Source: Gonatopus flavifemur
Lineage: Eukaryota > Arthropoda > Insecta > Hymenoptera > Dryinidae
Direction: 5' to 3'
DNA: 64,000 bases
Assembly: GCA_018340375.1 (NCBI GenBank)
Contig: JAFFJZ010000054.1
Coordinates: 558,001-622,000, forward strand
The position numbers and the translations under genes are program-made. Within the stretch, counting starts at the first letter, position 1. Each line of letters opens with the position of its first letter. Below the pieces are notes generated by a model that saw only the letters and a list, made by a program, of their open reading frames with translations, was not told the DNA's origin and did not search any database. Below are positions 23,201 to 35,032 of this stretch, one piece after another.

Positions 23201-25347
23201 TGAGATATTTTTTTCAATTATATTTCTCATTTTATTGTTGAATAAAAGCTTTTGTCAAAAAAGATTTTTTTATATATTTTTATTTTTCATTTTTTAGTAA
23301 ATACATTTTTAGACACCCTTTCACTGTTAAGGAGCTTTCTAAGAGCTCTTTTTGGCTTATCAAGCCTCCTCATTGGATACCCATATCGTAAAAGTTTTGA
23401 TTGGGTGGCTGGGTGGGGGGTTGGGGGTGGACTGGAGGGCATGAGGGTGGTTATTCGTGTATTGTCACCAAAACCAAACATGTGTGCAAAATTTGAGCCC
23501 GATCGCTTCAGTGGAAGTGGGTGAAATATTGATTGCAAAATTCCAGGACATACATACAAGTGAAGTTACATGTTAGTTAATGTAAACTATGGCATAATCT
23601 ATCGTCTTTTCATGTTTTTGTACATTAAATTTAATACAGAATGTATATGAACCTGATTTCATGTACGTAATTGAAAAAAACTCCCAGATATTTCTGACAG
23701 TGTAAATAAAAGCTTCTAATAAAAACCCATTGATCCCGGTGGAATTACATCTATCGATTTCTATTGGAATTTTTCAGTGGGGCCAGAGTGTCTGTGAATG
23801 TCCGTTTGTTTTCAATGTCTGATCAATGTGAGATAATCTGTTGATTATTGGTTCATTGGATGTCCTGATACGTCCAGACATTTTCCGAGAGTTTGACGAG
23901 ATTGTTCACGATATCAGGGCTAATAAATGACATCACTCAAAACTTGCGTCTGACCTGTTCTCAGAGGTCTATGACACAAATATTCGATTTTAAATTGTGA
24001 TCCGGAGTCGTCTGAGTTCGTCCAATACATAACTGATTCCTATTTGTCCATGATTCGTTTATAAATTTCACCGAGCAATGTATCACAGTTTGAAATGCGT
24101 TCCAGAGTTTTCTGAATTTTCCCACGACAAGGCTAATCTTCTCTGAACCATAATTGATTCGAAGTTGTTTGAATTTGTCCGGGTCATTCCATATGAAATC
24201 ACCGGAAGAATATTTTGTTGCCGCACTATTTCAGATTTTCATCATACTTGATGGAAATCTTGTCTAAGATATAAGAAGAAAAAATCACGGCGATTTAATT
24301 TCCCTATTCCGTCAGATCCTTTCAAGACCAATGAAAACACCTCGAAAGTGCTATTTTTGAGTTCTTCAACTTTTGGCAGCCAATTTTTCGAAATGGAAGG
24401 TATTTCAACGTTCGTGGTTGTACTTTGAAGGTGGAAGATAGCAGTAGCTGTCAAGAATATCATGAGTTACCCAATGGGTACCCTCAAAGAATAACAATGT
24501 ATCAAACAATGTATTTCCGTACAATTTTCCGTAATTTTCAAGTTACTTGTGTGCCTGTCCTATTCGTTGTGAGGGAATATTTTTTTTTTCATATCATTAG
24601 CGTGCCTAAAAAGGACCCTTGGACCATCATACCATAATACCATTGGACCCCTCGGTATGCTTTTAATAAAAAAATTTCCAACTTGGAATTTGTAACTTTT
24701 TGAAAACAGCATATGTGTGGGTTCAAACGTCCATTCCGCTGGAACAACCAAATGAGCACAATGAAATAACAACTACATGGGAATTTTTTTAGCTTTTCTT
24801 TTGCTAATTTTTTGCTATAATATCGAATTTTTCGCTGCGTCAGTTTTCGAGAGAATGAATGTTATGTCAGTGGAACAGTTCGGCTGGAACCAGTGATACG
24901 AAGGGCCTGGAATGGTGAAAGGAATGCATAGAGAACTTGAGCTTTTTATTTGCTCTAAGAATAGGTTACACAAATCTCATGTAGACCCAAGGATAACGGG
25001 ATAACAGGTATTCGTGGGGAAAATGAAATACTAAAATATTGGGACAGAGCGGAGACTTCATAGAAGAGATTTCTTGTAGACTTTGGCATTGTAGAGCATA
25101 AGTGAAGCAAACATTTGGGCATACTGATCACATTGTGAACAAAGATTATACAGTGTGTGAAGGAATCAAGATCTAGGAGTATGAATTAAGCTGGAAATCA
25201 ATATTTGTCGGCAGAGGCACCTCGCCTAAAACTAGTACAGTATTTGTCACTTTGATGAGTCAAAATTCCTCATCGAGTACCCATCAGAATAGGTAAAAGG
25301 AATCTGCCACAGTTTGTTGAGATGGAGTGGAGAAATCCATGATGATT
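23201..25347. other. Stretch without recognisable gene
   Basis: No domain-bearing frames were found. Scattered phrases resembling GTCCATGATTCGTCC recur at 22590 and 24040, suggesting old repeats, but no boundaries could be set. Confidence 0.4.
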
Positions 25348-25605
25348 CCCTGTTGAAAAAGTTTCATAAGATCACATAAATGCTCATAAGTTCTTGAACA
25401 AATACACATCAAAAACTGATAGATTTTTTTTTATTTTATCATTTATTATGAGATTTCACAGCTCTCATGAGATCCTTATAAATTCTGATACATTCTTATA
25501 ATGATTCTCATTCATTCTCTTAAATAAGTATAACCTCATGGACAAATACACATCAAAATCTCATAAAAGTTAAATATCAGAATTTATGAGACGTTTTCAG
25601 CAGGG
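25348..25605. mobile_element. Short MITE-like element, 258 bp
   Basis: The left end CCCTGTTGAAAAAGTTTCAT and the complement of the right end, CCCTGCTGAAAACGTCTCAT, match as a terminal inverted repeat. The interior repeats AACAAATACACATCAAAA-like and CTCATAA phrases. It is non-coding. Confidence 0.6.
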
Positions 25606-27555
25606 TTTACAGTGAACCTGAAGAATCGGGGTCGCTGTATATCGAATATCTGTATAGTTTGCATCCATCTTTGGCTCCACAAGCCGCCTTATGTTCTTGG
25701 AGTTCGAATCGTTTATAGAAATGTTATGAACATGCACACTCACAAAATTCAAATGACCATCGGTGTTGTTCCTGTCGAATGAACTCCTTGGACCTGGAAA
25801 CATGATTCGGAACATGTACCGCGAGATTTGGTGTATTTAACAATTGAATGTTTTGTTACTTGATTACCGATTCGTTCCGATGGACAATTTAATCTTCAGC
25901 AACATGCTGCGGTCCCTTCTTTTCATCAAGTTTCTGTGAGATTAGTCCTCAACATTTTCAGCAGATCAGAACAATCAAGCGGAAAATCGAAAATGAGTAG
26001 AGGATACCAGCGTTATAATCGGAACACGTTGTACGCGTTAAACTACTCGAAACTGAATTCGAAAGAGAAGCTGAGATTTCAGGCATGATTCTTCGAAATA
26101 TGCGGGATTGTCTCTTCCAATTCTGGTTGTCATCAAAATTTGTTCTTCCACGACCAGGTTACATTTCTGCTTCATGCATGTATCGGAATAATTGCGGTAC
26201 AATGTTAAAAATTTCTTGAAATTCCATGTACTTTTCATGCACATATGTCAATGAAAATTCAATTTTTGTAAACTGAAATAGGAATTCAAATACATGTCAC
26301 TGAAATTTCAAGTTATTGTCCATGGAACTTGAAATAAATGTACGTGTGATTGAAAAAACTTGGAAAATTTTCATCGGTAATGACATGAAGTCTGCGACAA
26401 TGTCTGACTGGAAATAATAAAGACTATTTACCGACGCTTTGACGAAGTTATCCAAGTATCCACCTCAAATACGTACCACTTAGATTACACAATGTGCTGA
26501 GTAATTTCTACATTACAAGTGTATATCTCAATTGTAACTGTATAACGTGTGAAAAGGGGGCATTTAGTTGATCATTGGTATTTCATATAGCACAGAAATT
26601 TGTGAAAGAATTTTTTCAGAAAACATTTTGAGTTATTTAAGAGCTCTTTATGAATCCTAGAAAGACCTCACTGTATGCGTTGTAATTCTCATGATTTCTA
26701 GTTGAGGAAAAGAAGATCCTGTGTAGAGAACATTTTCACTGCCAAAAATGATTTGTGAATTTACAAAAACAAATAAAGTCGAAAAATTAGAAACTTTGTG
26801 TGGATTGTCAAAAAAAGATTCGTTAATATTCGAAGGTCTTTCCAAATGAAAAAAATTTTAGGGAAGTCTGGGCACTGCCCATACAGCACAAGAGTCCCAG
26901 TAAAGAGCCCCCACTATACTAATCAATTTGCATTCATTATGAATACTTTGAATTCTTCATGAACAACCATGAATGTTCAGAGAGAATCATATCGGGACTA
27001 CACAAAGAATCCTTCGGGCATTCAACGTGGTTTTATTTTGAATTCATATTAAATTCATTATTAATCGCATAACGGGGACTATTCAAGGGGTCTTTCAGAA
27101 GTCTTCATAAATTGAAATGAATTTTATTTGTGAAGAATGAGAAAAACATGAGAGAAAAAATCAAACAAATGGTGGGGAAAAAATTGGGAACAAAATTGTT
27201 GACAAATCTTTGAGCAAAAATACAGAGAAATTGAAAGGAAAATTTTTTTATAAATTTTTGTGAAAAAAAGTTGGAATCCCAGTTCTTTGCAGAAATTTTG
27301 GATGAGTTTCCTCATTTTTTCTGGAAAAAAACCGTACAAGATATGGGAACATTCTTTCCAAAAATACATTGAAACATTAACGTTGATTATATTTATAATT
27401 TTTGTATATTCCATTTGCATTCTGTCTGAATAAAAGAATCAAACTTTAATTAAATAAAATTGTTCTTCTCAAATTAATATTTTCTGATAACTGCTCAATG
27501 AATTTGATTCAAAAGCAATATGTTAAAGTGTAATAGCGATTCATAAGAAAATGTT
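25606..27555. other. Stretch without recognisable gene
   Basis: Only short frames without domains are present. CATACAGCACAAGAGT at 26880 resembles GATAGCACAAGAGTTCC at the left edge of the first foldback (1153), hinting at a shared repeat family. Confidence 0.4.
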
Positions 27556-27759
27556 CTTATTGTGAAACGTTATCGATTATGCAACAGGATATTCATAAGT
27601 GAATCACGAAGTCCTATGAATTTGTCCTTATGATTCAACATGAATACTTATGAATATAGATTCATCAATATTCATGATCAACTATAAGAAAAAATTCATA
27701 GGACTTCGTGGTTCACTTCTGAATGTCCTGTTGCAAAATTCATAACGTCTCATAATAAG
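27556..27759. repeat. Imperfect hairpin
   Basis: The arms share CTTATTGTGAAACGTTAT, GCAACAGGA and CACGAAGTCCTATGAATT in complementary order around an ~60-bp loop. It is probably a small foldback MITE without coding content. Confidence 0.7.
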
Positions 27760-28188
27760 AGCATAAGATAAATATCTATCAAATATGTTTTCGATATAAA
27801 ACAATTCTCCTTCTACGCTCCAAAGTAACAAATACAGTTTAAATACATTTTATGCATCCTCCAAATTTCATAAATACTCCAGTCACACTCGTACACTTGT
27901 TCCGTTCCTTGTTAGCGAAATGGAATAGTTCATTTCGATGGTGGCACAAAAAGTGGTTCTAATTGTGCAAGAAAGAGTAGTGGGAAAGTAGTGAAAAAGT
28001 AGTGGAGGAAAATGCGATTTTCTTGGGGGAAAAAGTACGTAGGAGATTAAATAAAAAGTGAAACATAAACTAGAGACTCTAATATATACATTGGACACAT
28101 GATCAGAATGATATTCAATATTCAAGATGTTAATTGAGCGATTTTAAAGAAAGATCATTTATGACGAAAATCAATGCTGCACCAGTAT

Positions 28189-28423
28189 CCTCAGATTTGA
28201 CTCGCAAACGTTACACACACAGATGCGAATGTGCGTCCGTGTGAAAAAAGGGAGGGTAAGGTTGTGCGCGCAACCTAGCATGCTTCCTCTATTGCTCATA
28301 GAATATTTGATGAGAGAGCGAAGGAGAAAGCATGCTAGGATGCGTGCGCAACCATACCCTCTCTTTTTCCACACGGATGTACAGTCGCATCAGTGTGTTT
28401 AATGTTTGCGAGTCAAATCTGAG
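28189..28423. repeat. Imperfect hairpin, G+C-richer
   Basis: CCTCAGATTTGACTCGCAAA at the left is the complement of the right end. Inner blocks GTTGCGCGCACAACC-like and AGCATGCT also pair. The arms are ~100 bp with a ~30-bp loop. Confidence 0.75.
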
Positions 28424-28559
28424 GACCCTGTGCTGCGCGCGTATCGGCGTCTAGTGAAGGGGGGCGTGGTCATATGTACGGAGGGAGGAGGGAAGAGAAC
28501 TGAGAGAAACGTTGAACGCGCCTTCATCATCTTGACACACAAGGTAAAAGAGGTAGTGA

Positions 28560-30545
28560 AAAAGTAGTAGAAAAGTAGTGCATGAGTTGTTGGTGGCATT
28601 CTCACGTTTTTTTCCACATTTTAACTGTTCTATGGGTGATCCATGGGGTATCTCCATACTGTGAGAGCTATATGGGCTATGTTGGATCATGTGAAAATGA
28701 TTATACATGGATTTCGGATAAATCAGAACGATTTGAATGTGAAAAGTAGTGGATGAGTTGTTGGTGGCATTCTCACGTTTTTTGAACGTTCTAACTGTTC
28801 TGTGGGTGATCTATGAGGGATCTCCATACTGTGAGAGCTATCTGGACTAGGTTGGATCATGTGGGAATGATTTAACATGGATTCCGAATGAATCAGAACG
28901 ATTTAAATGTGAAAAGTAGTGGGAAAGTAGTGGATTAGTTGTTTGTGGCATTCTCACGTTTTTTTCACATTCTAACTGTTCTGTGAGTGATCTGTGGAGT
29001 ACTTCTATACCGTGAGAGGTATCTGGAATATATCAGATCATGTGGAAATCATCATACATGGATGTCGGATGAATCAGAACGATTTGGATGGGGAAAGTAG
29101 TGGAAGAGTAGTGGATTAGTTGTTGGTGGCATTCTCACATTTTTTCCACATTCTACCTGTTCTGTAGGTGATCCATGAGGGAATTTCTACACTGTGAGAG
29201 GTATCCGGAATATGTTAGATCACGTGGAAAAAATTATACACAGATTTCGGATGAATCAGAACGATTGATATGGGGAAAGTAGTGGACAAGTAGTGGACTA
29301 GTTGTTGGTGGCATTCTCACGTTTTTTCACATTCTAACTGTTCTGTGGGTGATCTATGGGGCAATTCCATACTGTGAGAGGTATCTGGAACATGTGAGAT
29401 CATGTGAAAAAAATTATACACGGATTTCGGATGAATCAGAACGATTGATATTGGGAAAGTAGTGGACAAGTAGTGGACTAGTTGTTGGTGGCATTCTCAC
29501 GGTTTTTCACATTCTAAGTGTTCTGTGGGTGATCTATGGGGCAATTCCATACTGTGAGAGGTATCTGAAACATGTGACATCATGTGAAAATAATTATACA
29601 TTGATTTCGGATAAATCAGAACGAGTCGAATGCCACCAACAACTCACCCCTGACTTTTCCATTCCTCTTTCACTACTTTTCCCGATTAAATCGTTCTGAT
29701 TCATCTGAAATTCATATTTAACTATTTTCACATGATCTAACATATTTCAGATACCTCTCACAGTATAGAACTACCCCATAGATCATCCAACGAACAGTTA
29801 GAAGGTGAAAAAAACGTGAGAATGCCCCCAACAACTAATCTACTATTTTTCCACTACTTTTCCACTACTGTTCCCATTTAAATCGTTGTGATTCATCCGA
29901 AATTCATGTATAATCATTTCAACATAATCGAACATATTACAGATAGCTCCAACAGTATGGAGGTCCCCCATAGATCACCCTCAGAACAGTTAGAATGTGA
30001 AAAAAACGCGAGAATGCCCCCAACAACTAATTCACTACTCTTCGGATGGAGGCCAAATCAACGAAAAACCAAATCAACGAAACCGTTAGTTGGAAAGAAT
30101 AAGACATCATACATCATACATCTCTTCCTTTTCAACCAATGGTTTCGTTGATTTGTCCTTTCGTTGATTCGGCCCCCACCCTATTTTCCCACTACTTTTC
30201 CCATTTGAATCGTTGTAATTCATCCGAAATTCATGTATAATCATTTTAACATAATCTCACATATCACAGATAGCTCTCACAGTATGGAGGTCCCTCATAG
30301 ACCACCCACAGAACAGTGAGAATGTGAAAAAAACGTGAAAATGCCACAAACAACTAATCCACTACTTTTCCATTACTTCCTACATTTAAATCGTTCTGCT
30401 TCATCCCAAATCCATGGACAATCATTTTCACATGATCTAACATATCCCACATCGCTCACAGTCTGGAGATCCCTCATAGATCACCCATAAAACAGTTGGG
30501 ATGTGAAAAAAACGTGAGAATGCCACTAACAACTCATCCACCCCG
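28560..30545. mobile_element. Foldback element of inverted ~180-bp repeat arrays
   Basis: Six direct units are marked by GTTGTTGGTGGCATTCTCAC-like cores near 28584, 28758, 28938, 29120, 29301 and 29481. From about 29630 the same core appears in complement (near 29633, 29823, 30013, 30343 and 30525), so the two arrays face each other. Each unit also carries TACTGTGAGAGGTATCTGGA and GGATGAATCAGAACGATT. A small unrelated hairpin is inserted at 30045-30180. No transposase is present. Confidence 0.82.
30045..30180. repeat. Short hairpin insert within the inverted array
   Basis: GGCCAAATCAACGAAA at the left pairs with TTTCGTTGATTCGGCC at the right, around a core with direct repeats of CATCATA. It interrupts the ~180-bp periodicity, so it is younger than the array. 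Confidence 0.7.
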
Positions 30546-30580
30546 AGTCAAGAAAATGAGGAGCAGATCTTGGGCTGTTT

Positions 30581-30787
30581 AACCTGATTTCATATTGCAT
30601 TCGACCTGATTTGATTCAGTTCAACCTGATTCCATTCCTCTCGAACCTGATATTGTTCTATGCATAGTGATCCAAATTCAGGTCACAACCTGATCTCAAT
30701 CTGTTGAGATTTGAAGGAAAAATTATAAATCCTGCTCACAACTGTTTCAACCTGATAATGTTCTTTTCATCTCGATTGTAACCTGGT
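30581..30787. repeat. Phased AACCTGAT motif, seven occurrences
   Basis: ACCTGAT begins at 30582, 30604, 30624, 30645, 30688 and 30750, with ACCTGGT at 30780. Successive gaps of 22, 20, 21, 43 and 62 bp are near-multiples of 21, so a degenerate ~21-bp tandem repeat or a phased binding array is likely. No gene is associated. Confidence 0.6.
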
Positions 30788-31224
30788 TCGCCAATGTATA
30801 ATGAAATTCAAATGTTTGTATCATTTATGGATGATATAGTTGAGTATTAATCAATCAATATAATTTTATTATTAAAAAATTACATTAAATGAACATAACG
30901 TAAATTTAATCGCATTCGAAACATTGATAATTTCTGAGGATACTGAAATGTCAATAAATTCTATAACATGAGACTTGAAAAAGTATAATGAAAATGAAAT
31001 TGAATGAATTTCATGAGAAGATAAGATGTTTGGAATTTATTTAGAATAATAAGCTTACATCCATATATACATATCCAATCAATTTTCATATTTAAATTTC
31101 GATATCCATTCAAAACCCCTCAATGTTTGGAACGTGCTATCTCAATTCAATAATATATTTCGGGTGTAACAATTTCATTCACACTCATATTTTGAAGACT
31201 ATAATAATAATAATAATAATAATT
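30788..31224. other. A+T-rich spacer up to the LINE tail
   Basis: No gene was seen. The stretch ends in the (TAA)n tract at 31200-31224 that forms the 3' tail of the minus-strand LINE. Confidence 0.5.
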
Positions 31225-31443
31225 TCTTTTTCTATAGGGGGGAAATGCTTTATGCACCTCCAGGGAGCTGGCATTGTTGCTCCTCGGTGTGTGGGACTCC
31301 TGTTTCGGCTGAAGATGTTGAGAGCCTATCGCACTTTCCCCACTAAAACCCACCTCTTCCCTCCTCGGACCCAGCCCGAAAACGTTCATCACATTACTTC
31401 GAGCTAGGCCCTTTTTTCCCTGTGGCCGAAAGACCGCCGCCTG

Positions 31444-31990
31444 TTACTCTGCCCTCTCCAGGTCCACCTTCTTCAGGCGGAGGATGAACTGTACGAAGGA
31501 GTCCACCGCCCGCCAACTGGAGTCATCTTGGAGCATCAGACCCACGGTGTTCTCGGGAGTGATGCCTCCGAGCTCCGTTTGTAGCGCCACCTAATGTGCT
31601 TCCCACCGAGCACATTCGAAAAACGTGTGCTCAGCATGGTCCCTCTTGTCGGGACAATAGAGGCACTCGGAGGACGCTACTTTCCCCATTTGGTGCAGAT
31701 ACTTCCTGAAGGATCCATGGCCAGTAAGAAACTGGGTCAGGAAGTACCCCACTTCTCCATGCTCGCTTTCTGTCCACGGTCTGACCAGAGGAATGAGTCT
31801 TGCGGTCCATCTTCCCCTGGTGTCCCCACCCCAGGAGGCCTGCCACGCGAGGAACGTGCGGGTACGTTCTTCGGCCGCCACTGCGCTTCTTTGCTCTCCA
31901 GCCCCGCTTCGCCGGAAGATGTTTTGTCGTTCCCTAGCGAGAAACGCAACGGGAACGACGCCGGATACAACCACACCCAGGCAACCTGGG
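31444..31990 (-). pseudogene. LINE ORF2 C-terminal remnant
   Basis: The minus frame shows GVVPVAFLARER, RWTARLIPLVRPW and YFLTQFLTGHGSFRKYLH, then the Cys/His-rich CLYCPDKRDHAEHTFFEC. This is the characteristic C terminus of R1-clade ORF2 downstream of the reverse transcriptase. A TAG at 31591-31593 breaks the frame after ARWEAH; similarity continues in the same frame (ITPENTVGLM) to a TAA at 31444-31446. Endonuclease and reverse transcriptase domains are lost, so the copy cannot be autonomous. Confidence 0.75.
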
Positions 31991-32671
31991 GCTCTCCTGT
32001 CGGTTGTTATTCGCCCGAGACTCACTCCTCCTCGCCTTCTTGGATTGAACAGTTTTCCATTCCTGGGAGGGGAGAGTCTCTTGCCTCGTGGGCGTCTCAA
32101 TTCCACCGGTTGTTGCGACCGGTGTTTCACGCATTTTCGAAGAAGAGGATTTCTTTTTCTTCTCTTTCCTGTTCCCCTTTTGCCCCCCTTCCGGACTCGT
32201 TTCTGGACTCCTCTGTCTCTTGGTGGGTTCAGCAGGGGGCGCGGGGATGACAGCCGTGGCCTTTCCAGCCTCAGATATCAATCTTTGGCAGGACCGCTCG
32301 GCTGTCCTCCTCACCTCCCTGTTCTGCTCCACCCACGTGAGACTGGCGTCGAGCGCCCTTTCTTTTTCCTCCATCTCCTCCACTCGCCACCGTGCGGCAT
32401 CCGTCCACTCTCTCACCCTGGCTAGTCCATCCTTGATCATCCTATTGACGTTCTTCTGGACTCCGCAGGAATCGATCATGGACGCCACCTCTGTTGCAAT
32501 GAGCGGGAGCAAACCGTCAATCTCCTTCCGGAGACCGGCCAGCTCCTCTCTCCGCTCTTTCAGTCCCCGCGACTCTACCATGGTGTTGACGGTGGAGCCG
32601 GACTGAATGCTGGAGGTGCTGGCCACGCTGTTGGCACTGTCCCTACGAGGGCGGGCCCCAGAGTTCCGCAT
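31990..32671 (-). pseudogene. LINE ORF1, N-terminal part
   Basis: Translation from ATG at 32671 gives a Ser/Thr-rich start, an alpha-helical, probably coiled-coil section (EMEEKERALDASLTW around residues 100-115) and a Lys/Arg/Ser-rich section. It ends in PSQEWKTVQSKKARR, a phrase typical of R1/I-type ORF1 proteins just before their CCHC zinc knuckles. The knuckles are missing because the deletion junction near 31990 fuses this frame to out-of-frame ORF2 sequence; the frame runs on to a stop at 31934. ORF1 of R1-clade elements encodes the RNA-binding protein of the retrotransposition particle. Confidence 0.65.
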
Positions 32672-33394
32672 AACTTACGGGACTGTAGGGCTCACACTCC
32701 CCCCTTGAGTGACCGAGGTCACTGTTTCCCCCCTGTCCTGCGGACCAGTGGCATCATTGGTCCCTCCTTCCCTCTCTCCCTCGTCTTTACGTGTGTGTTT
32801 GCTCAGTCCATCCATTGTAAAACGATTTGTCGGCTTAAGACGGTTCGGCCATCATGGCAACCCAACCGTGGTGAGGTTACCATCCCCGCCTGAAAGTACC
32901 CCCTAGTGATGGGCATCGAAAACCGAGGAGCGGTTTTGTCGGGTGGTCCCCCCCCTGTCGATGCCAGTGACTCTACGAAAAAATGTTACGGGATAGGCCC
33001 GCGCCATGATTGATGCGGAATGTTTTACGTCACCCCTATCGAGTGGACGGCAGCCGATCCGAACGGCTGCCTGACCCAAACCTCAGGCTAGACGGTGCTA
33101 CGGGTAAAGCCCCTCCGTAGCAAAAGGGTATCAAGTATTGTTAACCACGCAACACCTCCACTCCCACCGCTCGGTTCTCGAGGCGTCGACCCCAACATTG
33201 GCTGCAGACAATGCGGCGCGAACAGGTCTCCACTTTGAACATGTTGGGTCCAAGGCGGGAAGTGTGCTCCTCAAGGGAGGCTTATGATCTCCCGTATGTC
33301 ATCACAGAGGTCAGGTACTGAGTTCTGCCAGCTACGGCCGGCATTTCGCCGCACCCTGGAGAGGCCAATTACTAGTTGACCTCAGGTTAGTCTA

Positions 33395-33850
33395 ATGGGA
33401 ATGTTCACCAAGGGAACCGAACGATGTTTCATTCACGCAACATTCATCCACCCATTCATTCCGTCACCAGAACGCCGCCCGATACGGGAACAGACGCGTC
33501 TGGATTTTTGGGTAGCTCATTCGCCCCCGACACCGTTCGGGACCTTTGTCCCTCCTCCGCCGCCGGAACCGTTGGCCTGGTATCGTTGGTCCCGGTTCCC
33601 TCCCCAGAGACCAATCCGTAAACGGGCACGAGGCCCACGGCGTAGCTCCCTGGTTCATCAGGCAGCGTCCCCGGAACAGAGAGCGATCCATAAGTGCGCA
33701 CGATACACCCTGGCTTTCTACCTGCCTGTGGAGACGCTCTGTCCTCCGTGGCGGAGACTCCGGAAGGCACACGAGGCCCCCGGCATGCTCCCCTGGCTTA
33801 CAGGACAAACCGATCAAGCCCCCCTACCACGAAAAGGTGATACCACGGGG
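33395..33850. other. G+C-rich stretch between the two LINE copies
   Basis: Long overlapping open frames exist on both strands, which points to base composition, not to coding. Short phrases such as GGCACACGAGGCCC recur with variation (33629 and 33768). It may be LINE leader or subtelomeric-type repeat; neither can be shown. Confidence 0.35.
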
Positions 33851-33854
33851 AGGA

Positions 33855-34030
33855 ATCATAATAATAATAATTTTTTCTTCATAGAGGGGGACAATGCATT
33901 ATGCAACATCAGGGCACAGATGTTGACGTGCCCCGGTGTGTGGCACTCGCACCCACTGAAAACCCATCCTGGACGCTAGTCCGGAACCGTTCAGCACATT
34001 ACTTCAGGCTAGGTCCGTTAATTGGGTCTC
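33855..34030 (-). mobile_element. 3' end of a second, related LINE
   Basis: A (TAA)n-like tract (33858-33872) is followed by sequence that aligns with the 3' UTR of the LINE at 31225-31410, including GTGTGTGG and AGGCTAGG, in the same orientation. Similarity stops near 34020, so this is a severely 5'-truncated copy lying just upstream of the larger LINE on the minus strand. Confidence 0.7.
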
Positions 34031-34158
34031 ACGAAACCAACTACTCCCGCGTTTCATCAGCTTTGGGCCTAGCCTATACGATCCAGGTCGCGTTTTTTTA
34101 CACAAAGAACCGCTCTGGTGTAATGTGCCACACGGTTCCATTCTTCCTCACTCTCTAA

Positions 34159-35032
34159 CATGCAAGAAGAAATTATCTACGACGACGGGTAGATATACGT
34201 GGTTTGGATGAGACATGGCGAGCCGATCTTGTTGTTATAACCAATTACGCTGAATGGGACGGGGGTTACAATTAGGTTTCCACTGACGTCGATATATTTT
34301 CAATATTCGCTTGGGCTGTACCTGTGGAAAGTAAGAATCAAAATGATGTGACTGCTGCGATGGAATCTATACTCGATCAAGGACGTATCCCTTCAAATTT
34401 ACATGTTGATCGAGGCAAAGAATTTCACAATAAAACATTCGGAGATCTGATGAAACGCGATGGCATCAACCTGTATCTAACAGTCAGTAACATGGAAGCA
34501 TCAATATGTGAACGTTTCAATCGTACATTGGAAGAATAAATATGGATACGGTTCAGTCTGCAGGGGAATTTGAAATGGATCGGTATATTGTCGGATTTAA
34601 TTGAAATCCACAACATAAAATATCGTACTATCAAAATGAAACCAAAAGATATCACTGTCTCCAACGAAAAGTCTTGGGTTCGACGTGTATACACTAATCT
34701 GAGAGTCAAGACTCAACGGGACAAGTTTAATGTTGGCGATAAAATACGTGACCGTAAATTGAGGCATATTTTTGAAAGAGGATAAGCACGGAATTGCACG
34801 ACTGTAATCCCCACAGTCAGAGAAGTACGCGATACCATATCTGTCACCACGTATGAGCTGAAGGACTATCAGGATCGCGGGTACTTCTTACGAGCAAGAA
34901 GTACAAAAAGCTACATATCCGGACATTCACCTGGTAGGAAAAGTTTTAAATGAGCATGGAAACGGATTATTTGTGAAATGATTAGGTTACTATGATCCTC
35001 ATAATGGTTGGATGAATGGAAATAATGTATCA
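34159..35032 (+). pseudogene. Maverick/Polinton-type integrase, decayed
   Basis: In one frame: YLRRRVDIRGLDETW, ADLV (first catalytic Asp), VDIFSIFAWAVP, NDVTAAMESI, LHVDRGKEFHNKTF (second Asp) and SICERFNRTLEE (catalytic Glu). An in-frame TAG lies at 34273-34275. A stop after EE and a frame change follow, then FSLQGNLKWI, MKPKDITVSNE and HIFERG, and a chromo-like tail ending YPDIHLVGKVL and LGYYDPHNGW, broken by another stop. This order matches the rve-type integrase with a C-terminal chromodomain-like module carried by Polinton/Maverick elements of invertebrates. Several frameshifts and nonsense codons mean it is not functional. No polymerase or capsid genes of such an element are visible nearby. 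Confidence 0.72.

Larger units (their letters stand above)
31200..33380 (-). mobile_element. R1-clade LINE, internally deleted
   Basis: On the minus strand the order is a G+C-rich leader, ORF1, a deletion junction near 31990, the 3' end of ORF2, a ~220-bp 3' UTR and a (TTA)n tail at 31224-31200. The central apurinic-like endonuclease and reverse transcriptase domains are absent. The 5' limit is uncertain; 33380 is where LINE-like G+C-rich leader sequence gives way to repeats. The local G+C content is clearly above that of the flanks. Confidence 0.7.

Noticed and set aside
28560..30545. CRISPR-like regular repeats
   Set aside because: The units are ~180 bp without unique spacers and are arranged in inverted orientation in a eukaryotic setting.
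31594..32606. Long plus-strand frames overlapping the LINE
   Set aside because: They are antisense to LINE ORF1 and ORF2, in G+C-rich sequence where stops are rare; the minus strand carries the recognisable protein motifs.
33395..33979. Frame of 194 codons on the plus strand
   Set aside because: Comparable frames exist on the opposite strand and no domain is recognisable; attributed to base composition.
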